Of a DNA stretch of 64,000 nucleotides, positions 55,701 through 64,000 are shown piece by piece. The stretch lies in NCBI GenBank assembly GCA_934130375.1, contig CAKOXW010000002.1, forward strand, positions 124,001 through 188,000, in the 5' to 3' direction. The translations under genes and the position numbers were made by a program. The notes under the pieces are model-generated. The model was not told the origin of the DNA. It did no database searches and worked only from the letters and a program-made list of their open reading frames with translations. The DNA comes from an uncultured Bacilli bacterium. GTDB lineage: Bacteria > Bacillota_I > Bacilli_A > RF39 > UBA660. Within the stretch, counting starts at the first letter, position 1. The number at the start of each line of letters is the position of its first letter.

Positions 55701-56846
55701 CTACTCGCCTATTGGATATAGTTTAACATTTTTATTGTTTTCAGTTAATAATTTATTATATTTTTCATAATAAATCTTATAGTCATTTAATTCAGTTTGA
55801 ATCTTAGTAAATGGAACAACTTTATAATTTACACCATTTAAACTATATGCATAAGTTAATAATACATTTATATCATCATAACTCTTTTCAACATTACCAT
55901 CTTTTTCTTTTATAGTATATTTAAAATCTACTATAGCACTTATTTTATTATCGATTAGTGAATGTCCAGAAAGCATATTTCCAAGTGAATAGAACACTAA
56001 AGTATTATTAATCTTTTCAATAGGTTGAACTGAATAACCAGTATTTCCAATTACAATATCAACACCTAAATTAGCAAGATAATTTGCAATAGTTTTTTCT
56101 TGCTCAGTAACTTCTAAACTTCTATTATTGCTATAATCAATTGCAACCATAATAATATCAACTTGATCTTTTATAGCATCATAATCCTTTTTTACTTGTT
56201 CTTCGCTATAAATAGATACTGAATAAGTATTATTTGTTGCGATAGTTGAACCCATTGTATATCCAAGAAGCGCAACCTTGATACCATTTTTCTCTATAAT
56301 ACTATTTTTTAATCTGTCTTCTTCATTTAAACTTATACCTGAATAAGTAATTTTGTTCTCATTTAAGAAATTAATAGCATTAGTTATACCTTGTACTCCT
56401 CTATCATTTGCATGGTAACTAGCAAGAGAAATTGTATTAAATCCAACTTTTGCTAGTTCACTAGCAGTATCGTATGGAGTATTAAAATAAGGATAATTTG
56501 TTAAGCCTAAATCTTTACCACCTAAAATACCTTGTTGTGTATAAAAATTAACATTTGATTTTTTCATAATATTATTTATATCTTCAAATACATACTCAAA
56601 ATTATATTGTCCATCTGACGCAGTGTCATACCACATTTCGGCATTAAGTAAAACATTACCTGCAAGTGTAAAAGTTAAACTTCTTTCTTTTACATTTTCT
56701 ACAATATTATTATCATTGTCATTATTATCATTTGTTCCATTATCTTTTTTGAAAAATCCTTTAAATAAATATAAACTACCAAATATCATTATAATTAATG
56801 ATAGTAACAATATAAATGGTCTTTTACTTCTCTTCTGTCTTCTCAT
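55701..56846 (-). CDS. CapA-like (PGA_cap family) membrane protein, metal ligands degenerate
   Basis: A 381-residue protein with an N-terminal membrane helix (about 10-27), an acidic Asn/Asp-rich linker, and a CapA/PgsA-type fold. The usual metal-binding motifs are altered. GDVML reads AGNVLL, ANNH reads SYHAND, the HWG motif reads DYSNN, and HPH reads NTGYSVQPIE. The protein is therefore probably not a functional metallophosphatase and may bind polymer or act structurally. It overlaps rnr by 23 bp and lies between rnr and smpB. Confidence 0.8.
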   Translation of the reverse strand: MRRQKRSKRPFILLLSLIIMIFGSLYLFKGFFKKDNGTNDNNDNDNNIVENVKERSLTFTLAGNVLLNAEMWYDTASDGQYNFEYVFEDINNIMKKSNVNFYTQQGILGGKDLGLTNYPYFNTPYDTASELAKVGFNTISLASYHANDRGVQGITNAINFLNENKITYSGISLNEEDRLKNSIIEKNGIKVALLGYTMGSTIATNNTYSVSIYSEEQVKKDYDAIKDQVDIIMVAIDYSNNRSLEVTEQEKTIANYLANLGVDIVIGNTGYSVQPIEKINNTLVFYSLGNMLSGHSLIDNKISAIVDFKYTIKEKDGNVEKSYDDINVLLTYAYSLNGVNYKVVPFTKIQTELNDYKIYYEKYNKLLTENNKNVKLYPIGE

Positions 56847-58929
56847 TATTTCCTCCTATCAATTCAAAATCAATTGTTCCTTCAACCTTAGATGCATCAG
56901 TACATTTTACTCTAACTGTATCTCCAAGTCTATATTTTTTACCACTTTTTTTACCAATTATCATTTGTGACACTTCATCTACTATATAGTAATCACCCTT
57001 CATAGAGCCAACATGCACTCTACCTTCAACCATATTTTCAAGTCTAACAAACATTCCAGAAGGTACAACACCAGCAACTTTAGCATCAAATTCCTCACCG
57101 ATATGATCTTGCATATATTCAGCCATTTTCATATCTTCAACATCTCTTTCACATTCAATAGCATTTCTTTCTTTTAAAGATGAGTGTTCTGCTTCTCTTT
57201 CTAACTCTTTAGATAAATCTTGAAGTTCTTTACCAGTTAAATCAGAACCATGAAGTATAAGTTTTAAAACCTTGTGAACAGTATCATCTGGATACCTCCT
57301 TATAGGACTAGTAAAATGACAATAGCACTTACTTGCAAGACCAAAGTGTCCTTCATTTGTAGTTGAATATATTGCTTTTTGCATTGATCTTAAACCAAGT
57401 TCGGTTAACATTTCATAATCACTTGAATCCTTTAAATCATCAAGTATTCTTTGCATTTGATAAGGCTTTATTTCACTAAACTTACCATTTAATTTTACAT
57501 TATGACCAAGTCCTTTAAGTAACATAAAATATTCTTTAATTTTCTTCTCTCTTGGAACTTCATGAATACGATACATCATAGGAAACCCAATATTTGTAAT
57601 ATATTCAGCAACTGTTTCATTTGCACATATCATAAAGTCTTCAATTAATTTTTCACCAGTTCCTCTTTCTCTTTTTCCAATCTTAATTGGTTTACACTCT
57701 TCATCAACAATAATTTTTACTTCTGGAACATCAAAATTAACTTGACCTCTATCATCTCTTCTTTTTCTAATGATTGCTGATAACTCACTCATTAATTTTA
57801 ATTCATTTGTAAAATCTTCATATCCTTCACTTACAATGTTCTTTTCTAAGAATAAATTTGCTTTATTATAAGTCATTCTAAGTTTAGAATTAATTACAGA
57901 TTCATAAACATCATAATTAACAACCTTACCGCTACTATTAATCTCCATCTCACATGTCATTGTAAGTCTATCAACATGAGGATTAAGTGAACAAATACCA
58001 TTTGATAATTTATGAGGTATCATTGGTATTACTCTATCAACTAAATAAACACTTGTTGCTCTTTCTTTAGCATCTTTAAATAAAGAAGTACCTTCCTTAA
58101 CATAATGCGTAACATCTGCAATATGAACTCCCAACTTATAATTACCATTATCTAATTTGGAAATACTAATAGCATCATCAAAGTCCTTAGCATCATCACC
58201 ATCCATAGTAATAATTTTTTCAAATCTTAAATCTTTTCTACCAACTAAATCATCAACATCTACTTCATCAGGAATATTATTTAATTCTTCAATTGTTTCA
58301 TCACTAAAATTTGGTTCAATATCATGTTCATAAACTTTTGATAAGATATCAATTCCAACATCATCTTTATGTCCAAGAATTTTTATTACTTCACCATAAT
58401 ACTTATTATTATGTATTTGAGCATATGGTTTTACTATTACCTTATGACCAGGCATCGCACCATTTCTATGAGCTTCATCAATTATGATATACATTTTAAT
58501 TCTTGAGTCATCGACAATTATATACCCTTTTCCTTCTTCATTAACAGCATATTCACCTATTACAGTATCTAAGGACCTATCTAGAATTCTAATAATCTTT
58601 CCTTCTTCTTCAGAAATATACTCGCATACAACCAAATCATTATGTATCGCACCATTCATATTTTCTTTCTTTATATGAATATCAGGTTCACCTTCCATAA
58701 GAACAAAGCCAAAGCCCTTTTTACTCACTGAAAGTCTTCCTACCTTTAAATGAGTATTTTCATACAATGTATATTTACCTTTCTTAGTAACATATACATC
58801 TCCACATTTTTCCATAGTTCTTAATTCTTCACATAATTTATCTAAACTTACATTTAGTTTATCTTGTATTTCAATTTCAGTTAATGGATTTTCACTTTTT
58901 CTTAGTACATCTAAAATATCATCTTTCAT
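56824..58929 (-). CDS. rnr: Ribonuclease R
   Basis: A 701-residue 3'-5' exoribonuclease. It has an N-terminal winged helix (ENPLTEIEIQDKLNVSLDKL), cold-shock-like domains, the RNB catalytic domain with ITMDGDDAKDFDDAISISK (acidic metal site) and GLASKCYCHFTSPIRRYPD, and a C-terminal S1 domain (AKVAGVVPSGMFVRLENMVE). It degrades structured RNA and works with tmRNA-SmpB on non-stop mRNAs. Its place in this cluster is typical. Confidence 0.95.
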   Translation of the reverse strand: MKDDILDVLRKSENPLTEIEIQDKLNVSLDKLCEELRTMEKCGDVYVTKKGKYTLYENTHLKVGRLSVSKKGFGFVLMEGEPDIHIKKENMNGAIHNDLVVCEYISEEEGKIIRILDRSLDTVIGEYAVNEEGKGYIIVDDSRIKMYIIIDEAHRNGAMPGHKVIVKPYAQIHNNKYYGEVIKILGHKDDVGIDILSKVYEHDIEPNFSDETIEELNNIPDEVDVDDLVGRKDLRFEKIITMDGDDAKDFDDAISISKLDNGNYKLGVHIADVTHYVKEGTSLFKDAKERATSVYLVDRVIPMIPHKLSNGICSLNPHVDRLTMTCEMEINSSGKVVNYDVYESVINSKLRMTYNKANLFLEKNIVSEGYEDFTNELKLMSELSAIIRKRRDDRGQVNFDVPEVKIIVDEECKPIKIGKRERGTGEKLIEDFMICANETVAEYITNIGFPMMYRIHEVPREKKIKEYFMLLKGLGHNVKLNGKFSEIKPYQMQRILDDLKDSSDYEMLTELGLRSMQKAIYSTTNEGHFGLASKCYCHFTSPIRRYPDDTVHKVLKLILHGSDLTGKELQDLSKELEREAEHSSLKERNAIECERDVEDMKMAEYMQDHIGEEFDAKVAGVVPSGMFVRLENMVEGRVHVGSMKGDYYIVDEVSQMIIGKKSGKKYRLGDTVRVKCTDASKVEGTIDFELIGGNNEKTEEK

Positions 58930-58960
58930 ATTACCTCCATCATAATACTATTATAAAACA

Positions 58961-58988
58961 AAAAAAGACTTATAAAAAGTCTTTTTTT
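58961..58988 (-). terminator. Terminator after secG
   Basis: aaagact / agtcttt with T-run on the minus strand stands 13 bp after the secG stop. It partly separates secG from rnr. Confidence 0.7.
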
Positions 58989-59000
58989 TACAATTTAATA

Positions 59001-59207
59001 CTAAAGTGACATTATTAGAGCAACTATAAAGAATGCTGCTCCTAAAACTGCTGTTAATCTAGTAATAAATAACTCACTACCTCTTTCTTTTCTATTAGCA
59101 AATAATTCACTTCCTGAACTATTAATAAATCCACCTTCAGCTTTAGAACTTTGTAATAATACAATCACAATAAGTAAAATTGATATAACCATTATTAATG
59201 TTTCCAT
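59001..59207 (-). CDS. secG: Preprotein translocase subunit SecG
   Basis: A 68-residue protein with two membrane helices (about 2-20 and 48-66) and the conserved loop LLQSSKAEGGFINSSGSELF. SecG supports SecYE in protein export. It lies in the common secG-rnr-smpB-ssrA arrangement of Bacillota, with eno upstream. Confidence 0.93.
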   Translation of the reverse strand: METLIMVISILLIVIVLLQSSKAEGGFINSSGSELFANRKERGSELFITRLTAVLGAAFFIVALIMSL

Positions 59208-59260
59208 TTAATCACCTTCATGCTATACTTTACCATAAAAATATATATTTTTCAACACTT

Positions 59261-60484
59261 TTAACGATTTAATTCTTCTTCAATTCTCATAAGTTCATTA
59301 TATTTACAAATTCTATCTGTTCTTGACATAGAACCTGTTTTAATTTGACCCAAATCAAGTCCTACTGCTAAATGTGCAATAATTGTGTCTTCTGTTTCTC
59401 CACTTCTATGACTTATTACAGTTTTATAACCGTTTTTCTTTGCTAAATCAATAGTTTCTAATGTTTCAGTTATAGTACCAATCTGATTAACTTTAAGTAA
59501 TATTGCATTACCTGCTTTGTTATCTATACCTTTTTGTAAACACTCTTTATTAGTAACAAATAAATCATCACCAACAAGTTGTATTTTACTACCAAGTCTT
59601 TCTGTAATTAATCTAAATCCATCCCAATCATTTTCATCAACTGGATCTTCTATTGAACATATTGGATAATTATTAACTAAATATTCATAATAATCAATTA
59701 ATTCACTAGTACTTAATACTTTACCTTCTATTTCATAATGTCCATCTTTATATAATTCTGATGCTGCAACATCTAAGGCTAAAGAAACATCAACACCTGG
59801 TTTATAGCCTGCTTTTTCTATTGCATTAATTATAAACTTAATTGCTTCTTCATTAGATTTTATATTAGGTGCGAAACCACCTTCATCTCCAACTGCAGTA
59901 ACCATACCATTTTCTTTTAATATCTTTTTTAAATTATGAAATACTTCAGCACCAACTCTTACTCTTTCTTTCATAGTATCCCTTTTTGGTACAATCATAA
60001 ATTCTTGAATATCAAGTGGATTATCGGCATGTGCACCACCATTAATTATATTCATCATTGCAACTGGTAGAGTTTTACCTTCTCCAATGTATCTATAAAG
60101 AGGCAATTTCTTATATAATGCGGCTGCTTTTAAATTAGCCATTGATATGCCTAATATTGCGTTTGCACCTAATTTACTCTTTGTCTTGGTTCCATCAAGT
60201 TCAATCATTTTTCTATCAAGCGCTTCTTGGTCTAAAGAATCCATACCAATTACAGCATCTCTTAATACAGTATTAACATTATTTACTGCAGTTAATACTC
60301 CTTTACCCATATATCTAGTTCCACCATCACGAAGTTCTAAGGCTTCTCGCTCACCAGTAGACGCTCCACTTGGAACAATTGCTCTTCCTAATATTCCAGA
60401 TTCAAGTATAACATCTACTTCAACCGTAGGGTTACCTCTTGAATCTAGTACTTCCCTACCTATAACATTTTTAATCCTACTCAT
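59261..60484 (-). CDS. eno: Enolase
   Basis: The start is the ATG at 60484 after ggagg; a longer frame would include that site. The 407-residue enzyme has the standard start (IKNVIGREVLDSRGNPTVEV), GASTGEREALELRDG, the metal-binding DVAASEL, EDPVDENDWDG, GDDLFVTN, and the signature LLKVNQIGTITETL with SHRSGETEDT. It converts 2-phosphoglycerate to phosphoenolpyruvate in glycolysis. It is slightly shorter than the usual 430 residues at the C-terminus. It overlaps the murD stop by 8 bp. Confidence 0.96.
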   Translation of the reverse strand: MSRIKNVIGREVLDSRGNPTVEVDVILESGILGRAIVPSGASTGEREALELRDGGTRYMGKGVLTAVNNVNTVLRDAVIGMDSLDQEALDRKMIELDGTKTKSKLGANAILGISMANLKAAALYKKLPLYRYIGEGKTLPVAMMNIINGGAHADNPLDIQEFMIVPKRDTMKERVRVGAEVFHNLKKILKENGMVTAVGDEGGFAPNIKSNEEAIKFIINAIEKAGYKPGVDVSLALDVAASELYKDGHYEIEGKVLSTSELIDYYEYLVNNYPICSIEDPVDENDWDGFRLITERLGSKIQLVGDDLFVTNKECLQKGIDNKAGNAILLKVNQIGTITETLETIDLAKKNGYKTVISHRSGETEDTIIAHLAVGLDLGQIKTGSMSRTDRICKYNELMRIEEELNR

Positions 60485-61814
60485 TATTTTTTCCTCCATT
60501 TATATAACTTTTAAATATTTCTCCTCTTTGTTCAAAACTATCAAATTGATCCCATGACGCACATGCTGGACTTAATAAAACTACATCGCCAAATACCGCT
60601 TTACTAAGTGCAGTATCAGTTGCTTCTTTTAAATTATCAACAACAATACAATCCTTGTTGATACTATCAGCGTACTCTTTAATCCTATCTTTCGTTTCAC
60701 CAAAACTAATTATAAGTTTTACATTTGTCATATACTCAGTTAATCCTTCAAAACTATGCTTTCTATCAAGACCACCAAGTAATAATATTGTAGGTTTATT
60801 AAATGTAGACAATGCAATTTGAGTTGCCTTAACATTAGTAGATTTAGAATCATTATATATTTCTACACCGTCAATATTCGTTACATACTCAATTCTATGT
60901 TCAACACCATTAAATTCTTTTAATGTATCACATATTACTTCATCAGGGGTATCAAGTCTTTTAGCAACCATTACAGCAGCCATAACATTTTCATAATTAT
61001 GATTACCTTTTAATTTTATATCACTTAATTTAATTAGTTTTTTATTATCATAGTAAATCCAATCATCTTTGATATGACACAATGCATCAGTATTATTTTT
61101 ACTAAAATATTCTTTATGTGACATTATGTCATTTGTATTATCAACTACATCCTTGTTGTCATAGTTAAGTACTGCATAATCACTAGAAGTATGATGATTA
61201 AAAATACGTTTCTTTATATTTATGTAATTCTCTTTTGAACCAACAAAGTCAAGATGCGCTTCATAAATATTAGTAAGCACTGAAATATTAGTTTTATATT
61301 CGGAAAAATTACATAATTGTTGTATAGATATTTCCATTAAAAGAATTGTATCTTTATCTATTTCATCAACAAATGGGCTTAAAGGAAATCCCATATTACC
61401 AGCAAGTATTACCTTCTTTTTGGCATTCTTTAATATTTCATATGTAAGCATAGTTGTGGTTGTTTTTCCATTACTACCAGTAATTCCAACTATAGTCGCA
61501 TCCTTATCTATTAATCTATAAGCAACTTCTATCTCATTTAAAACAGGTATATTAAGTTCCTTAGCCTTTGTAACTATATCATGACTATCTTTAATACCTG
61601 GATTTTTAACTAAATAATCATATGAATTATCAATCATTGGAGCATTACCAATTACTATTTGAACACCAAGAGATTTAAGTTCATTAATATGGCTTTCATT
61701 TTGCTCTTTTAAATCAGTAACAAGAATTTCGTTATTTTTTTTGGCAAGCATTTTCGCAACTTCATAACCACTTCTTGCCATACCTAATATGTATATTTTT
61801 TTATTTTCAAACAT
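60477..61814 (-). CDS. murD: UDP-N-acetylmuramoylalanine-D-glutamate ligase
   Basis: A 445-residue Mur ligase. The Rossmann-like start is YILGMARSGYEVAKML, the ATP loop TIVGITGSNGKTTTTMLTYE, and the later blocks YNDSKSTNVKATQIAL and VLLSPACASWDQFDSFEQRG. It adds D-glutamate to the peptidoglycan precursor in the cytoplasm, so the host makes a wall. It is translationally coupled with eno, an unusual pair. Confidence 0.95.
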   Translation of the reverse strand: MFENKKIYILGMARSGYEVAKMLAKKNNEILVTDLKEQNESHINELKSLGVQIVIGNAPMIDNSYDYLVKNPGIKDSHDIVTKAKELNIPVLNEIEVAYRLIDKDATIVGITGSNGKTTTTMLTYEILKNAKKKVILAGNMGFPLSPFVDEIDKDTILLMEISIQQLCNFSEYKTNISVLTNIYEAHLDFVGSKENYINIKKRIFNHHTSSDYAVLNYDNKDVVDNTNDIMSHKEYFSKNNTDALCHIKDDWIYYDNKKLIKLSDIKLKGNHNYENVMAAVMVAKRLDTPDEVICDTLKEFNGVEHRIEYVTNIDGVEIYNDSKSTNVKATQIALSTFNKPTILLLGGLDRKHSFEGLTEYMTNVKLIISFGETKDRIKEYADSINKDCIVVDNLKEATDTALSKAVFGDVVLLSPACASWDQFDSFEQRGEIFKSYINGGKNNE

Positions 61815-61869
61815 TTTTTACCCTCCCTTATAATTATACTACAAAATACTAAAAAGTTAAATAATTCTG

Positions 61870-61898
61870 TTTCTAAGTATGTAAAAATATGGTATACT
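61870..61898 (+). promoter_or_regulatory. Promoter of the FemAB-like gene
   Basis: TTTCTA (61870-61875), 17 bp, then TATACT (61893-61898), 23 bp before the ATG. The -35 box is weak and the -10 box good. Confidence 0.5.
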
Positions 61899-61921
61899 AC
61901 TAATTATAGGAGTGATTTTCT

Positions 61922-63184
61922 ATGATTATAGAACTAAGTAAAAGAGATTTTGATGAATATGCTTTTAAACATCCATATCGTACTTTTTATCAAACATCAC
62001 AGTATGGTATGCTTATGTCAAAACACGGATTTAAACCAATTTTCGTCGGATATGATGAAGGCGGATTAAAAGCAGCAGCAATGATACTTGTAAAAGAACA
62101 ATTAAATTTTAAAGTAGGATATTGTCCAAGAGGGTATTTAGTTGATTTTAATAATTACAAACTCGTTGAAGATTTTACCTTTGCATTAAAGTCTTACCTT
62201 TCTAAAAAAGGAATTATTTCTATTACAATTGACCCTCATATCACTCATTTAAAAAGAGATCAAAATGGTAAACCAATTGAAGAAAGTAGCAATGGTGTTA
62301 CTATATCAGAAGCATTAAAAAGAATTGGATATGTACATAATGGTTTTAACTTATATTTTGAAAATTTAAAACCAAGATGGAATATGGTTCTTAAAACAGA
62401 TAAAACTCCAATTGAAATATTTAATGGTTTTCAAAAACAAACAAGAACTAAAATTAGAAATAGTTTAAGAAAAGGTGTTGAAATATATAAAGGAAATAGA
62501 GATGATTTAACTTTATTTTATCAAATGATAAATAAGAAGCAAAACAGAAAATATGATTATTATCTAGATATGCACACTTTATTCACACCATTTAATATGT
62601 TTGATGTATATTTTGCAAGAATTAATACAGAAGTATTTTTAAGAAATAGTAATTTACTTTATGAACACGAGATGAAGAAAAACAATAAACTTGCTGAAGC
62701 ACTTCAAAAACCTATTAAAGATCCTAGAGAAAAAGGAAAATTATTAAATAAGAAAATAGAATCTGATAAATTATTAAATTCATATAAAAACGATGTTATA
62801 TTTGGAACTAAACTACATAGAGATAGTAAATACATTGTTATTGCATCTAATGCAATTGTAAAATATGGAAATGAAATATTTTTCTTAATAGATGGTATTA
62901 ACTTTAAATTCAAAAACTTTAATGCTAACCACTTATTAAAATGGAAAATTATTGAAGAATATAGTAAGAAAGGATTCACTAAATTTCATTTTAATGGTAT
63001 TACAGGAGATTTTACTAAGAAGAATAAATATACTGGATTATTAACTTTTAAAAAGGGATTTAATGCAGTTGTAACAGAATATATAGGTGAATATACATTT
63101 GTTTTTAATCACTTAAAATATGGAATGTATAAAATTGTTAAACCAATATTAGATATTGGTGGCGATAGTATGAAAAAAGACTAG
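61922..63184 (+). CDS. FemAB/MurM-family peptidoglycan bridge ligase
   Basis: A 420-residue cytoplasmic aminoacyltransferase. N-terminal segments FYQTSQYGMLMSKHGFKPIF and GYCPRGYLVDFNN, central FQKQTRTKIRNSLRKGVEIY, and C-terminal KFHFNGITGDFTKKNKYTG are typical of the two GNAT-like domains of the FemAB family. A charged helical insertion (about 240-290) corresponds to the coiled-coil arm. It adds amino acids from tRNA to the lipid II stem peptide. It has its own promoter and terminator and is transcribed divergently from murD. Confidence 0.9.
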   Translation: MIIELSKRDFDEYAFKHPYRTFYQTSQYGMLMSKHGFKPIFVGYDEGGLKAAAMILVKEQLNFKVGYCPRGYLVDFNNYKLVEDFTFALKSYLSKKGIISITIDPHITHLKRDQNGKPIEESSNGVTISEALKRIGYVHNGFNLYFENLKPRWNMVLKTDKTPIEIFNGFQKQTRTKIRNSLRKGVEIYKGNRDDLTLFYQMINKKQNRKYDYYLDMHTLFTPFNMFDVYFARINTEVFLRNSNLLYEHEMKKNNKLAEALQKPIKDPREKGKLLNKKIESDKLLNSYKNDVIFGTKLHRDSKYIVIASNAIVKYGNEIFFLIDGINFKFKNFNANHLLKWKIIEEYSKKGFTKFHFNGITGDFTKKNKYTGLLTFKKGFNAVVTEYIGEYTFVFNHLKYGMYKIVKPILDIGGDSMKKD

Positions 63185-63200
63185 GAAAACTAGTCTTTTT
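63173..63200 (+). terminator. Terminator of the FemAB-like gene
   Basis: gactag / ctagtc with A and T runs; the stop codon lies inside the stem. Confidence 0.8.
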
Positions 63201-63244
63201 CAATTTTTTCGTTTATTATGTCAATTTCTTTAAATGTTAAATCA

Positions 63245-63577
63245 CTATTTAATTATAAAGTTTCTTACAATTTCAAATAAAGATCCAATTACTAAGAATA
63301 TTAAAGATGCTGTTGCACCCTTTCCAAAACAAGCTGCTTTCCATTTTTTATCTTTATCATCTTTTAAAACAAAAAATAAAGCATACCCAATTAGAAAATT
63401 TGAAAAACCTGCAAGAATAAACACTATTTTTTGCATTATAGGTTTATTGTCATATATATCAATATCTTTTTTTAATATTTCTTTTTTATAGTCTCTCAAC
63501 TCATCTATTGCCTTTTCTTCAAGTCTATTCAATTTATCATTCTCTTCTTTTAAATTTTTGTTCAAATTCTTTAACAT
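63245..63577 (-). CDS. Small membrane protein, 110 residues
   Basis: A charged helical N-terminus (KNLKEENDKLNRLEEKAIDE) is followed by two membrane helices (about 49-70 and 85-106) with a basic loop between (KDDKDKKWKAACFGK). A good ribosome-binding site (aaggagg) precedes the ATG. The family is not recognised. It is convergent with the FemAB-like gene. Confidence 0.7.
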   Translation of the reverse strand: MLKNLNKNLKEENDKLNRLEEKAIDELRDYKKEILKKDIDIYDNKPIMQKIVFILAGFSNFLIGYALFFVLKDDKDKKWKAACFGKGATASLIFLVIGSLFEIVRNFIIK

Positions 63578-63658
63578 ACGTTCCTCCTTATTATTTACTA
63601 TTATCGTTTACAATATAAATCATTTTTTCATAATTTCCTCCTCTATTTTTACAATAAA

Positions 63659-63701
63659 ATTATAGCATAACACCTCCCCCCCATTTGTCAATGGGCGAGG
63701 G
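63659..63701. promoter_or_regulatory. Extended -10 promoter and GC-rich hairpin upstream of the small membrane protein
   Basis: On the minus strand tgcTATAAT ends at 63659, and TTGACA stands at 63691-63686 with an unusually long 21-bp spacer. The same place forms a GC-rich hairpin (cctc-cccatt / aatggg-gagg, 63673-63700) that is followed by six T on the plus strand. It may be a regulated promoter or a terminator for plus-strand RNA. The rest of 63702-63836 contains nothing recognisable. Confidence 0.4.
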
Positions 63702-63836
63702 CGTTTTTTAGGCCTATTTTTGACGAAAATTTACAAAATGTATTGATAAGCTTAAAGTAGACAGTCAATTTGAAAAATTAAAGTTTTTTACTTTATTGTT
63801 TTTTTGCACTTTAACATATTTTTCTTATACATAAAA

Positions 63837-63854
63837 AGAACTCTTGCGAGTTCT
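63837..63854 (-). terminator. Terminator of tuf
   Basis: agaactc / gagttct with a 4-nt loop, then a run of T on the minus strand, 8 bp after the tuf stop. Confidence 0.8.
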
Positions 63855-63862
63855 AATTTTAA

Positions 63863-64000
63863 TTATTTATCAATTTTACTTACAACACCAGAACCAACTG
63901 TTCTACCACCTTCACGGATTGAGAATTTAGTTCCTTGTTCAATAGCAATTGGGTGAATAAGTTCAACAGTCATTCTTGTATTATCTCCAGGCATAACCAT
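63863..64000 (-). CDS. tuf: Elongation factor Tu, C-terminal part
   Basis: Only the last 45 codons are in the window. The frame VMPGDNTRMTVELIHPIAIE, then GTKFSIREGGRTVGSGVV and SKIDK with TAA is the standard end of domain 3 of EF-Tu. The gene continues beyond 64000. EF-Tu carries aminoacyl-tRNA to the ribosome. Confidence 0.97.
   Translation of the reverse strand: MVMPGDNTRMTVELIHPIAIEQGTKFSIREGGRTVGSGVVSKIDK

Overview
The window is a low-GC Bacillota-type chromosome segment using the standard code. It has AGGAGG ribosome-binding sites, a type II-A CRISPR-Cas locus, sortase substrates and peptidoglycan genes (murD, a FemAB ligase), so the host has a cell wall. The tmRNA tag, read here as GNRNQLAFA, ends in AFA as in Mollicutes-related lineages. 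My best guess is an uncultured gut Bacilli/Erysipelotrichia-like or RF39-like bacterium. This is inference and no species can be named.

Positions 1 to about 38,392 are the right-hand part of an integrative conjugative element of the Tn1549/CTn family, nearly all on the minus strand. Read from the right end the order is: a small helical protein, ParA/ParB, a secreted Ser/Lys-rich protein, a thioester/CnaB pilin-like adhesin with its own sortase, a 2391-residue methylase-helicase, a toprim primase, a Cys-tailed XRE regulator, a candidate oriT, MobC, relaxase, PcfB, an ArdC-like protein without zinc ligands, VirD4, Maff2 pilin, VirB6, PrgI, VirB4 and a C39-type wall hydrolase. Cargo follows towards the left edge: a YolD/UvrX Y-family polymerase pair, an unknown protein, two XRE regulators, a membrane-anchored receiver without its phospho-acceptor, and a probable defence operon (PLD-SNF2 helicase, DUF4391 protein, hydrophobic-headed protein). 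The left end and the recombinase lie outside the window. The right end interrupts host uvrB after about 91 codons.

Positions 38.4-48.1 kb hold an M29 aminopeptidase, fhs, and a compact type II-A CRISPR-Cas locus on the minus strand: cas9, tracrRNA, cas1, cas2, csn2, leader promoter, and 8 repeats with 7 spacers. The tracrRNA and the array each have a readable promoter. A 32-bp identical terminator sequence lies on each side of this locus.

Positions 48.1-54.6 kb carry a lineage-specific cluster and the most novel locus here. It encodes a 1318-residue protein (alpha/beta-hydrolase-like domain, helical region, NlpC/P60-like domain, barrel-like domain, an 18-bp minisatellite coding for SSSGGG, and a C-terminal membrane helix). 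With it are a coiled-coil protein ending exactly in a Hint domain with no C-terminal cargo, and a small helical protein.

Positions 54.9-64 kb are housekeeping: tmRNA, smpB, a CapA-like protein whose metal ligands look lost, rnr, secG, eno, murD, a FemAB ligase, a small membrane protein, and the 3' end of tuf.
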